Assembly (NCBI RefSeq): GCF_034366625.1
Contig: NZ_JAXMIH010000014.1
Location: 62,001 to 126,000 of the forward strand
Source of the DNA: Prosthecobacter sp.
GTDB taxonomy: Bacteria; Verrucomicrobiota; Verrucomicrobiia; Verrucomicrobiales; Verrucomicrobiaceae
DNA length: 64,000 nt
Direction of reading: 5' to 3'
Shown here: one piece after another, positions 1 to 9,900 of the stretch
Numbering within the stretch: the stretch's first letter is position 1
Layout: the number at the start of each line of letters is the position of its first letter
The notes under the pieces: model-generated
What the model saw: only the letters and a program-made list of their open reading frames with translations
The model's database searches: none
Told to the model about the DNA's origin: nothing
Translations under genes and position numbers: made by a program

Positions 1-2717
1 AGCCGCGCAGCGTCCAGCCTAAGCCCCGTCGAGGCAATCACAGTACCCAGAGCCTCGCGCTGCTCCTGCAACGCACGGATCTCCTCCGGCCGCACCTGGG
101 GATTGCGCGACTGCAAATCCTCAAGCCGGGCAATCTCTTCATCGAGGTGTTTGCGCATGGCTTTGAGGCTCCGTTCCTTCAGTTCCTTGAGTTGCGCCTC
201 CGCGAGCTGCTGCGCCTTGCAGAGCATCGTGGGCAGGAACTTGTGGCGGACGGTTTCGTTTTCGACGGTGCGAGTGGGATCGCCGGGAGTGAGTTTGGCG
301 CGGGTGAAGGCCGGATCGGCGGTGAGATCACGGCCTTGATGATCGATGGCGATGCGAATCGGTGTGGCTGGCAGGAAGCGTGAGGCATGCAACGCGGGCG
401 GGGCGATGCATTCGGCGATGAAACTGACTTGAAGCACCAAGCCTTCTCCACCAGAGGCTTTCCAGAAAGCGAAACCCGCGTTGCCATCATGGGAGCCGAG
501 CAGGACATCAAGCGCACCACACACGAGCGGGTGATCCCAGGTGAGGAAGGCTTCGTGCTCGCGGGAGAGGGCGCGTTCGCGGTCGAAGGTGAAGGTGAGG
601 CCTTCATCGGGCAGCGCGGGCAAGGCGTCGGTGATGAGGTTGTCGGGACGGATGAACCAGGTGCGGTTGGTCATCTCCTCGACGTGCATGCCGAAGTGAT
701 CGAGCAGGCGGATGAAGAAGCGCTCGAAGTCGAGACCGGCATCGACATCGCGGATTCGCTCAATCAGACGTGCGGCAAGACGTGGCTTGCAGGAGTTGAG
801 TTCGAGGAGGCGGTTGTGGCCGCGTTCGAGCTTCTTCCGCACTTCGAGGCGCAGTTTGGCGGTGCGCTTGATGAGATCGTCGAGTTTGGCGGCGTCAAAG
901 CTGGTGCAGAGGGCTTCTATTTCAGCGGCGAAGCTATGGAGGAGCTGCGTGGCCCCTTGCAGGCTGTGTTCAAAGGCATCGAGGCCTTCGTGATACCAGC
1001 GGGCGAGGATTTCGCCTTCGGAACCTGCAATGAAGGGCACATGGATGTTGATCGTGCCTTTCTGGCCGATGCGATCGAGGCGGCCGATGCGTTGTTCGAG
1101 GAGTTCAGGATCGCGCGGCAGATCAAACAACACGAGATGCTGGGCGAACTGGAAGTTGCGGCCTTCACTGCCGATTTCGGAGCATATGAGCAGGCGTGCG
1201 CCTTCAGGATCGGCAAAGGCGGCGGCGTGGCGGTCGCGCTGCATCAAATTCAGACCTTCGTGGAATAGAACGGCATGCACGTTGATCTCGCGCAGGAGGC
1301 GCTCGTGGATGTCTTCGGCGAGTTTGCGCGTGCGACAGATGAGCAGGACTTTGGCCTCGCCAAGTTCACGCAGAGTGGCAGCGAGCCAGCGAATGAGCGT
1401 ATCTTCGGGAGTCGAATTTGGCTCGATGCCAAGCAGCCGGGTATGGCATTGGCGCGGCGGGAAGCCCTGGATGACGGCACGGGTGTTCCGAAACATGACG
1501 CGTCCGGTGCCAAATTCGTCGAGGAGATCGCTGACAAGACGCTGGCGGGCGGATTCATCGCCTGCGGTGAGTTCCGTGATGTGTTGCTGCACTCGTGGGG
1601 AGTGACTGGCGAAGAGTTCGCGGTCTTGTTCGCTCATGCTGCCGCCTTGCAGGATGAGATCGACCACACGAGCGACTTGCTCGTAGCGATCTGATTCGGC
1701 GAGGAACTCGTGCAGATCGCCATAGCGGTCGGGATCGAGGAGACGGAGGCGGGCGAAATGGCCTTCGGCACCGAGTTGCTGCGGGGTGGCGGTGAGGAGA
1801 AGGACGCCGGGGACGCGGCTAGCGATGGCTTCGACGACTTGATAGGCGATGCCGGGAGATTCGACGGTCCATTCGAGGTGATGGGCTTCATCGACAATTA
1901 GAAGATCCCAACCGGCGTCGGCGGCCTGTTGCGCTCGCTTTGACGAGCCGCTGAGCAAGGACAGCGGGCAGAGCACGATCTGGCTGTCGAGGAAGGGATT
2001 GCCTTCGGGATCGCCGGCTTCGATGGCGGCGCAGCGTTCTTCGTCGAAGAGGCTGAACATCAGATTGAAGCGGCGCAGGAGTTCGACGAACCACTGGTGC
2101 GGCAAGGCGTCGGGCACGAGGACGAGGATGCGTGAGGCGCGGCCGGTGAGGTGAAGGCGATGCAGGATGAGGCCGGCTTCGATGGTCTTGCCGAGGCCGA
2201 CTTCATCGGCGAGCAGAACGCGCGGCAGGAGGCGACCGGTGACATCGGCGGCAATGGACATCTGATGCGGGATGGGATCGACGCGACCGCCGATGAAACC
2301 GCGCACGGGCGAGGCCTGCATGCGGCAGCGCCATTCGACGGCTTCAGCACGGAGGGCGAAGGTGGGCAAATCGTCGATGTTCGCGGCGAGGAGGCGCTCC
2401 TGCGGGCCCCCAAGGCTGAGGGTGTCGGCGAGTTCGGACTCAGGGATGCTGCGGGGGCCGCAGTGGTAGGTCAGAACGCCGTCCTGCGAGGTGACGGAGT
2501 CGATGGAGTGCTTTGAACCGTCGCGATGCGTGAGGGTGTCGCCTGCGTGGAAGCTGGCGCGGCGCAATGGAGCACCGTTGCGTGCGTAGCGGCGCTTTTC
2601 ACCTGCGGCGGGGAAGCGCAGGTCGATGAAGCTGCCTTCCACGGCCGTGACGATGCCGAGACCGAGTTCGGGCTCGCTTTGACTGATCCAGCGCTGGCCG
2701 GGTGCGGGGGATTCCAT
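1..2717 (-). CDS. rapA: RNA polymerase-associated protein RapA (SNF2/Swi2 ATPase), 3' end cut by window edge
   Basis: RapA is a Swi2/Snf2 translocase that binds RNA polymerase and promotes its recycling after transcription. The frame is open from an ATG at 2717 to base 1 (905 codons plus two bases). The N-terminus reads PGQRWISQSEPELGLG, the typical RapA Tudor-like beginning. The Walker A motif DEVGLGKT lies at residues 171-178 and DEAH at 276-279. The helicase C-terminal signature EQRIGRLDRIGQ is present. The last visible residues (REALGTVIASTGLRLDAAR) align with the extreme C-terminus of E. coli RapA (968 aa), so only a few residues are probably missing. The start lies 12 nt after the stop of the upstream secreted-protein gene, so the two are likely co-transcribed. 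The family call is secure; the function is by homology. Confidence 0.93.
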   Translation of the reverse strand, partial: MESPAPGQRWISQSEPELGLGIVTAVEGSFIDLRFPAAGEKRRYARNGAPLRRASFHAGDTLTHRDGSKHSIDSVTSQDGVLTYHCGPRSIPESELADTLSLGGPQERLLAANIDDLPTFALRAEAVEWRCRMQASPVRGFIGGRVDPIPHQMSIAADVTGRLLPRVLLADEVGLGKTIEAGLILHRLHLTGRASRILVLVPDALPHQWFVELLRRFNLMFSLFDEERCAAIEAGDPEGNPFLDSQIVLCPLSLLSGSSKRAQQAADAGWDLLIVDEAHHLEWTVESPGIAYQVVEAIASRVPGVLLLTATPQQLGAEGHFARLRLLDPDRYGDLHEFLAESDRYEQVARVVDLILQGGSMSEQDRELFASHSPRVQQHITELTAGDESARQRLVSDLLDEFGTGRVMFRNTRAVIQGFPPRQCHTRLLGIEPNSTPEDTLIRWLAATLRELGEAKVLLICRTRKLAEDIHERLLREINVHAVLFHEGLNLMQRDRHAAAFADPEGARLLICSEIGSEGRNFQFAQHLVLFDLPRDPELLEQRIGRLDRIGQKGTINIHVPFIAGSEGEILARWYHEGLDAFEHSLQGATQLLHSFAAEIEALCTSFDAAKLDDLIKRTAKLRLEVRKKLERGHNRLLELNSCKPRLAARLIERIRDVDAGLDFERFFIRLLDHFGMHVEEMTNRTWFIRPDNLITDALPALPDEGLTFTFDRERALSREHEAFLTWDHPLVCGALDVLLGSHDGNAGFAFWKASGGEGLVLQVSFIAECIAPPALHASRFLPATPIRIAIDHQGRDLTADPAFTRAKLTPGDPTRTVENETVRHKFLPTMLCKAQQLAEAQLKELKERSLKAMRKHLDEEIARLEDLQSRNPQVRPEEIRALQEQREALGTVIASTGLRLDAAR

Positions 2718-2729
2718 CCGGGCGTGACG

Positions 2730-3317
2730 CTACTTGTCCTTTTTGCCAAAGAGGCGGCCAAAGAAGGATTTTTTCTTGGGTGGCTCGGGGGCGGCTGCCT
2801 GGGGCTGTGCCTGCTGGACTTGTGGTTGCGCATACTGGCCGGGGGCTGGCGTGCTTTGCGTGAAGTCGATGACACCGGGCTTGATGGAGGGGGCGGCGTT
2901 GGGGTTGACGTTGATGACCTTGGGCGACTTGGCTTTGCCGTCGGCACCGTATTCGTAGATCACCTGCTGGTAGCACTGGCCCTGGAGATTGAAGGAGCGC
3001 ATTTCCTTGGCGCGGCCGAATTCATCGAAGTACACCTGGGAACGGGCGACGAGGTTGCCGCGCCCGTCGTAGATGTGGCCCTGGGTGGGGAGACCGCGCT
3101 CGTTGAGAAGGTAGTGTTTCTTGCTGATCAAGGCACCGCCGGCGTTGTAGGTGGCCTCGGTGAGTTCGTTGGTGGTCTTGTCCACGATGGTCTCGGAATG
3201 CGAGTTGTCGGGATGATAGGTGCTCTTGGCCAAAATGGGCGTGGTGGCCGGAGCAGATGGCTGCGCGGAGGCAGATGTCAGCCAAAGAAGGACAAGAAAG
3301 GCAGAGCAGGATTTCAT
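2730..3317 (-). CDS. Small secreted protein with MORN/YD-like repeats (hypothetical)
   Basis: Encodes 195 aa when started at the ATG at 3317. The frame opens upstream to 3380, but only the internal start gives a clean signal peptide (MKSCSAFLVLLWLTSASAQ). The mature part has aromatic-glycine repeats (YNAGGALISKKHYL, IYDGRGNLVARSQVYFDEFGR) resembling YD/MORN-type beta-hairpin repeats. These are followed by a Gln/Pro/Ala-rich linker and a strongly basic tail KKKSFFGRLFGKKDK. I do not recognise a named family. It is 12 nt upstream of rapA in the same orientation, so it is probably the first gene of that transcript. No link between its role and RapA is apparent. Confidence 0.75.
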   Translation of the reverse strand: MKSCSAFLVLLWLTSASAQPSAPATTPILAKSTYHPDNSHSETIVDKTTNELTEATYNAGGALISKKHYLLNERGLPTQGHIYDGRGNLVARSQVYFDEFGRAKEMRSFNLQGQCYQQVIYEYGADGKAKSPKVINVNPNAAPSIKPGVIDFTQSTPAPGQYAQPQVQQAQPQAAAPEPPKKKSFFGRLFGKKDK

Positions 3318-3400
3318 GACACAAACGAAGATGGCCGGAGAATAACGCCCACAATCCGACTCGACAACGATAAATCCCAATTCCCAAACCTCTCTCCGCC

Positions 3401-3838
3401 ATGAGTTCCTCCACTGATTTTTCCTGGGCTGATTTTCTCACCCGAACCATTGCCGATTTCGGCTGCACGACAGGCACGCTGCACCGGCTGGATCCAGCGG
3501 ACAAGCACCTCAAGCTGGTGGCCCATCAAGGCATTCCAGAGGCGCTGATGCCCATTATCCAGTCGATCCCGGTGGGCAAGGGCATCGCAGGCGTGGCAGC
3601 CGAACGGCGGGAGCCCGTGGAGATGTGCAATTTACAGACTGACACCTCTGGTGTGGCCAAGCCCGGTGCCAAGCAAACGCAGGTGCAGGGCACGCTGGCC
3701 GTGCCGGTGATGGATGGGAACCGCCTATGCGGCACCTTGGGCATCGGCAAGCTGGTCCCGTATGATTTTACGGTGGAGGAGAAGGAGCGGCTGCTGGGAG
3801 TCGCCAGCGGCGTCGCGGCCCGGCTGCTGCCGGGTTGA
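3401..3838 (+). CDS. Single-domain GAF protein
   Basis: Encodes 145 aa forming essentially one GAF domain. Visible features are an N-terminal helix, HRLDPADKHLKLVAHQGIP, the helix-loop SIPVGKGIAGVAAERREPV, and the core strands GTLAVPVMDGNRLCGTLGIGK, followed by the terminal helix FTVEEKERLLGVASGVAARL. GAF domains bind small ligands or act as sensor/dimerisation modules. No output domain is fused, and the Cys pattern of free-methionine sulfoxide reductases is not evident, so an enzymatic role is not supported. It is divergent from the 2730-3317 gene (83 nt gap) and convergent with the giant gene, from which a strong terminator separates it. Confidence 0.85.
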   Translation: MSSSTDFSWADFLTRTIADFGCTTGTLHRLDPADKHLKLVAHQGIPEALMPIIQSIPVGKGIAGVAAERREPVEMCNLQTDTSGVAKPGAKQTQVQGTLAVPVMDGNRLCGTLGIGKLVPYDFTVEEKERLLGVASGVAARLLPG

Positions 3839-3850
3839 TCTAAGAGCATC

Positions 3851-3892
3851 AAAAAGCCCGGTCGCGCCACAAGAGGCGGACCGGGCTTTTTT
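3851..3892. terminator. Bidirectional Rho-independent terminator
   Basis: AAAAAGCCCGGTC (3851-3863) pairs with GACCGGGCTTTTT (3879-3891). Inside, CGCC pairs with GGCG, leaving one bulged G and a 6-nt loop. A-runs on one side and T-runs on the other serve both strands. It sits between two convergent genes, the GAF gene (+) and the giant gene (-), and can terminate both. Confidence 0.92.
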
Positions 3893-3910
3893 GTTAAATC
3901 TGGATTCCGA

Positions 3911-6900
3911 TCAAAGGGAACCGATACGGCGACGGCGGCGGAAGAAGAGGCCAAGGAGGCCGAACATCAACAGCAGCATGCGGGAAGGCTCGGGGACGAC
4001 GACCAAGATACCGTAGGCACCGAAGGCGGTGGTGTCCCAAACGAGACCGAAGCTGGAGATGTCCACCAAATCGAGATTGCCAGCCGTCGGGTTGGCACCG
4101 CCAATGAAGCCGCTGGTGTAGCTGAAGTTCATATTGGTATTCGCAGTCCAGTCGATCAGGTTGAAAACTTGGCCGTAGGAAACACTGGCCAATCCGGAAT
4201 TCACCACGCGGATGGAACCGTCGCCATAGGTGGCCGAAGCACGGGTGCCGACGGTCAGATTCGAGCCAGCCCCAGTGAGATTGATGAAGTCATGGTTTGT
4301 CGTCGCCGTCGGGGCCTGGTTCCAAGTTGCCAAGGCTTCCGCACCATCGGCACCCGCTGCACCGCCATTATCCTCAAGACTGGTAAAGAGGGACAAGGCA
4401 TTGGCATAAGTGCCGCCATTGTACTCATACTGTCCGTTGACGAAAGTGGCTGCTGGAGTCACGGCATTGGACGGACTGTTGATGCCGATTTGGATCTGGG
4501 AGCCGTTGGCAACGGTGAGCGCGGTGCTGCCGACAGCGGCGATGGTCAGGGTGCCTCTGTCAGCCGTTAGGGAGGTGGCACCTGGGGCGAGTATGCCGAC
4601 GCTGGTCGGGCTGCCGACGGTGATCGCGCCGGCAATGGTGCCGGTAGCTGCCAGAGTTGCTGCATTGGTCAATGTTCCGCCAGTTTCACCGACAGTCACC
4701 GCGCTGGTGCCGGACAGGCCGATGACGCGGAGTTCACCATTGCTGACAGTCGTGGCACCAGTGTAGTCGTTGTTCGCGGCGGAGAGGGTGGTAGTGCCCG
4801 CTCCAGCCTGCTCAAATGAACCCGAGCCGGTGATCTGCTGGGAGGTGCTGAAGGGATTGCTGCGGTTCACGATCAACGCACCGTTGTTGGTGATGGCCCC
4901 GGTCGTACTGATGGTGCCGGTGGTGCCGCCAGTGCCGACCTGCAGGGTGCCACCAGTAATGGTGGTCGTTCCGGTGTAGGTGTTGTCAACCGAGAGGATC
5001 ACCTTGCCGGCGCCGACTTTCTCCAAGTTCATGCCCGTGCCGGAAACCACACCACCGAGTGTCAGAACTGCTCCTGTGCCTGCTCCAATGGAGCTGTTGG
5101 AAGCCATGGTGACCGTTCCTGTGACGGTGGCAATGCCCGTGCCGACAAGAGCGCCCGTGGATGAGACGCCAGTGCCGTTGGTGGTCACGTTTTCACCAAC
5201 AGTGACTCCACTGATGTTCAGCGCACCACCAGAGTTCACTGTGGTGGCACCGGCCGTGGTTCCAAGGCCGGTGGCGTTGGAAACGATCACCGTGCCGCCA
5301 TTGGCACTGATCGTGGTGGCACCCGTGTAGGTGTTGGCGTTGGCGAGAGTCAGAGTGCCGGAGTCACTCTTGATGAGAGTGCCGGCGCCTGTGCCGACGA
5401 TGCCGTTGAGAACTGTGTTGCCAGCGCCTTCCACGGTCAGGGCGAAGGCGCCCGAGATGCCACCAAGAATGGTCAGAGTGTCCGCATCGGACTGGATGGT
5501 TGCATTGCTACCGAGAGCGACAGCACCATTGTAGATGTTATTGCCACTGAGATTACGAAGAGCGCCACTGCTTGCAGCACCGACTCCATTGATGGTCAGT
5601 GCTTCACCAGCAATATTGACACCGCCCTGAAGTTCCAGAGAAGCTCCAGCAGCCACGCTGGTGGCACCTGCGGCGGTGCCCAAGGCCAAGTTGTTGGCAG
5701 CGCTCAGAACGCCCCCGGTGACGAGGGTGGTGCCCGCGTAGATATTGGCACCGCTGAGCACCAAGGTTCCTGTGCCGGTTTTAGTGAGCGAGGTGGCCGC
5801 ACCGCTAACCTGACCGGCGAGCGTCAGCACATTGGCGCTGTTCACGGTGATGGCTGGTGTAGCGTTGGTCAGGGCGATCATGTTATTGAAGGTGGCTGCG
5901 CCAGACCCCACATCCGTGGTGATTGCTCCGGCACCGCCGATGGTCAGCGTGTAGCCGCCATCGTTCTGGAGGACCACCGGGGTTCCACTCGTGTTGTTGA
6001 GCGCCACGCTGTTGATGCTCATGTCGGCTCCGAGCACCATATTGTTCTGGTCGGTCGGTGAGGTGACCGAGATGAAAACAGCCGTGCCCGATCCGGGGAC
6101 CAGACCCGTATCCGTGCCCGCGAGATCCGTCGCCCAGTTGCTCAGGGTCGAGCCATTGGAAACCGCCCACACATTGGTGTTGCCTGTGAACCCGCCCTTC
6201 CAGAAAGCGGAGGACAGCTCGGTCTGGGCGGTGGTGCCCAATGTCACCAAGGTGTCCGTCTGGTTGACGCCAGTGACGGTGAAGTTGGTGTTGTTGTAAA
6301 CATTGCCGAGCACGTAGGAGCCGGAGCTGCCGTTCGTGGTGAGGAGACCGCCGGAAGGCGCGCTGATCACGGTGTGAGTACCAGACGGTGCCGAGCCGGT
6401 GATGCCATAGACATCGATCGACGTCGTGCCGGAGTGGAAGGCCAGAGCTCCCGTGTTAAGCGCAATCTGGCTGCTCACGGTACCGGTGCCGACTTCCATG
6501 CCGATCCGGCTGGTGCCGGTCAGATTGAGAGCCACTCCCTGCCAGGCGGCGATGGTTAGAATCTGGTTGGCGTCGAACCCGGTGCGCATGTTAAAGGTGG
6601 CACCCGTGCCCACAGTCAATTTGCTGGTACCGCTGATGCCGTCAATGACACCGCCGGTGGCATGCGTGACTTCCAAGGTGCCGCCGTTTACCGTGGTTTC
6701 GCCCTGGTAGGTGTTGGCGTTGGTGAAGACGAGCTTCGTGGTGCCGTTCTTGGTGACGTTGATGTTGTTCTGAATGACACCGCCATAGGAACCATCGTCC
6801 GTCGGGGTGACGGTGAGGGTCTTCATCACAGTAGCGCTGTTGGTGATGAAGCCACCGGAGCTGGAGAAGGCCGCACCGGTGATCAGCGAGGTGGTGAGAT

Positions 6901-9900
6901 TGCCAATCGAGGCATTCCAGCCGCCGAGGTCGAGGACACCACGAGCGGTGGTGGTGAGATGGGTGCCGGTCGGCAGCGCGGTGGCGGAACCGAGGCGCAG
7001 GGTGCCGTTGGCAATGTTTGTGTCACCGAGGTAGCTGTTGCTGCCGGAGATGATCACGGTGTCGATGCTCTGCTTGGTCAGGCCGCCAACCCCGCTGATG
7101 TTGCCCTTGATTTCAAGGATCGCGCCGCGGGCGGTGTCCGTGAGGTTACTGCTGTTGTTGACATCCGAACTGACACCGGTCGAGAGCTCGGTGGTGCGGC
7201 CACTGTCGGTGCCGTTCGGGCCATCGGTGAAGGCATTCTGACCGACGAAGGAGTTGCCGAGGAGGTTGATGCTCACGCCGGAGCCCAAGGTGCGGAAGAC
7301 CGTTCCCGTGTTGCCGCTCGAAGGATCGTCGGTGCGGAGGAAGCCTTCAATGGCACCGCCGTTGATCTGAATGGTGGCCACCGTGGTGTTCTGGTCCGCG
7401 TTCACCTGGAGGGTGCCGGCACCGAGGTTGATCGTTCCGCTGCGGGCGTTGTCCACGCTCCAGCGCTCGATGGAGCCAGCCTCGTAGGTGACGGCCTTGG
7501 TGAAGCCGGTGGTGAGGATGTCCAGCACGCCGTAGCGGCGGGCGGTGATGCTGGTGCCGGCATTGGCGAAGGCGTTGGCATCGGTCACGCCGATGGCACC
7601 CTGCTCGATATAAACATCCCCGGTGAAGCTCGTGCTATTGTTGCCGCCAACCCAGAGGTAGCCGTTGCCCCACTTGATGAGGTCTCGGCTGCCGTTCAGA
7701 CCCGTGACGTTCAGACCGGAGCCCGTCGCGCCGGAGGTGATCTGGTTGTTTACGGCACCTGCGTTGATGTCGAGGATGGAATTGCCCGTGCCGGTGAGGA
7801 AGAGGGTTCCGGCATTGAGCACGGAACGGGTGTTGCCGGTTTGCACACGGAGGCGGGCCGGTGAGAGACCGGTCGTGTCGGTCGAGAAGGACTCCAAGTC
7901 ATTGATGCCGACGACGCTGTCCGTGAGGTTCGGTGTCGAGACGATGATGGTGTTGTCCACCGCGATGATCCGGCCCATGGTGTATTGGCCTTCGAGTGAA
8001 CTGCCGGGCTGTGCGAGGAGGTTCAGGGTCGTGCCCGCAGCGGTGGCAGTGCTGCTGGAGTTTAGGGTGATCGTGCCACCATCGCCGGAAGCACCGAAGG
8101 TGTTCAAAGTAAGAGCACCTCCATTGACGACCCAGTTGCCGGCGAAACCGGTGCCGTTGGCGGCGGCGGTCTGGTCCTTGCCAATCACGAGCGCACCAGC
8201 ACCGAACTTGGTGATGCTGCCCGCGTAGATGTCGCCGGTGAGCGTCGTGGTGCCGGTGTTGAAGATGATGCCTTCCTTGGTGCCGGTGGTGCCGAACTTG
8301 AGGTTGGTGGCAATCGTTGGCGTGCCGGTGGTGATCAGACCGCCGCGATCCGCATCGGTGGCTCCGTCAGCGAAGGTGAGGGTGTTATACTGGCCGACGC
8401 CGCTGCTGATGTTCTGATTGGTGCGCAGGGCATAGACGGACTGGTCTTGAGTCAGCACCATGGCGGCTGTCGTGATGTCCACGACGCTGGAGGCCGTCGT
8501 GTTGGTGCTGAAAACGCCACCGGCGAAGATGTTGCTGTAAGCGACCTGATTGGTGGCGGGAGTCAGCGTGCTCAGCACGGACTGGAAGCCGCTGGTGCTG
8601 TTGTAGCTGAGGAAGGTGTTGCTGGTGGCATCGATGTAGTAGGCAGGGAGAATGCCGTTGTTGGCAAAGCCGGGCGTCACGTTGCGGTTCACGGTGCCAG
8701 ACAGCGTCGGGAGGGTGGTGTTCCAAGCGGTGACCATGATGCGTTCCACTTCATCATTGCCAGCATTGAGGCCCAGGAAGGCACCGTTGGTCACGATGGC
8801 CAGGGTGCTACCCACCCCGGCGCGCGTCAGATCCGCCATGGTCAACTGCACGGCACCATTGGTGATGCGACGGTCAACGCGCAACGAGGAACCGCGTGAG
8901 TAACCCACAGCACCGATGACTTCGTTGGTGGTCGTCGCCGCGTTGTTTTCCGCACGCAGGTAGAGTTGCCCGCCATTCAGGTTGAAAGCGGTGGCATCGT
9001 CGTAACGGTTCTGGATTCCGCCTTCATTGTCGAACCACAACACCGATCCGGGGTGAAGGTTGACGGTGTATTGGTTGGCGGTGCCGGCGAAGTTGCGCAT
9101 CGTTGCACCGCTATAGAGGCGCAGTTGTCCAAAGATGTCCACGGCACCGCCATTACCAAGAGGACCATTGGCACCCGATGTCGCGGTGCGGGTCAGCAGG
9201 CTGGAGGAACGGCTGATGATGGTTCCGCCGGTGTAGGTATGAAGGTCGAAGGTGTCCGTCTCACCGCTATTGCCGTTGCCCGCCTGGTTGCCATATAGAA
9301 CCCGTGTGCCCGGAGTCGCTCCTTCGACGAAGACCCCCATGTTCCCCGCTTCCGTTGAGTTGAAGTTCACACGAGCACCACCGCCGCCGATGCGATAGAG
9401 ATTGTCGGCCCCAACACCCAGCGTCTGGGCGGTGTAGTCGGAGTTTGCGGTAGCACCAAGGAAGGAGCGACCATTGCCAATGAGGGCGAGATTCAAAGCA
9501 TTGGCGTTGGAGACCTGAAGCGCCAGCACGCCGTTGGAGTTGCTGCTCAACGCATTCTGAATGTAGCCCTGGTTGAATGCCGCATTTGACATGCGGAAGA
9601 GAGACATCTGCGACCCGGAACTGAGCAGTTCCACCTGGCCCGTGCCAAAGGCGATATTGGCCGGATTGGTGAGGAAGATACCGCCGGTCGGGTTGATGCG
9701 GATGGTGCTGCCGCGCAGGATCGCGTTCAGGTTCATCGCGGTGGCATTTTCAGTGGCCGCATCGCCGAAGCGGAGGAGACCGCCGTTGACGACGATGCCG
9801 AGGCCGTTGGCACCAGCAGTGCCCGCATACATGCCACCAAAGCTGCTGGTGGTGCTGTTCAACCAGAGGTCGCCGCCACCGCCCTTGATGATGGCCTGGC

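Noticed and set aside
387-1268. A 293-codon plus-strand frame near the left edge.
   Set aside because: It is antisense to rapA, whose motifs are all in the minus frame. The frame at 2526-3404 is similarly antisense to the secreted protein gene and rapA start.
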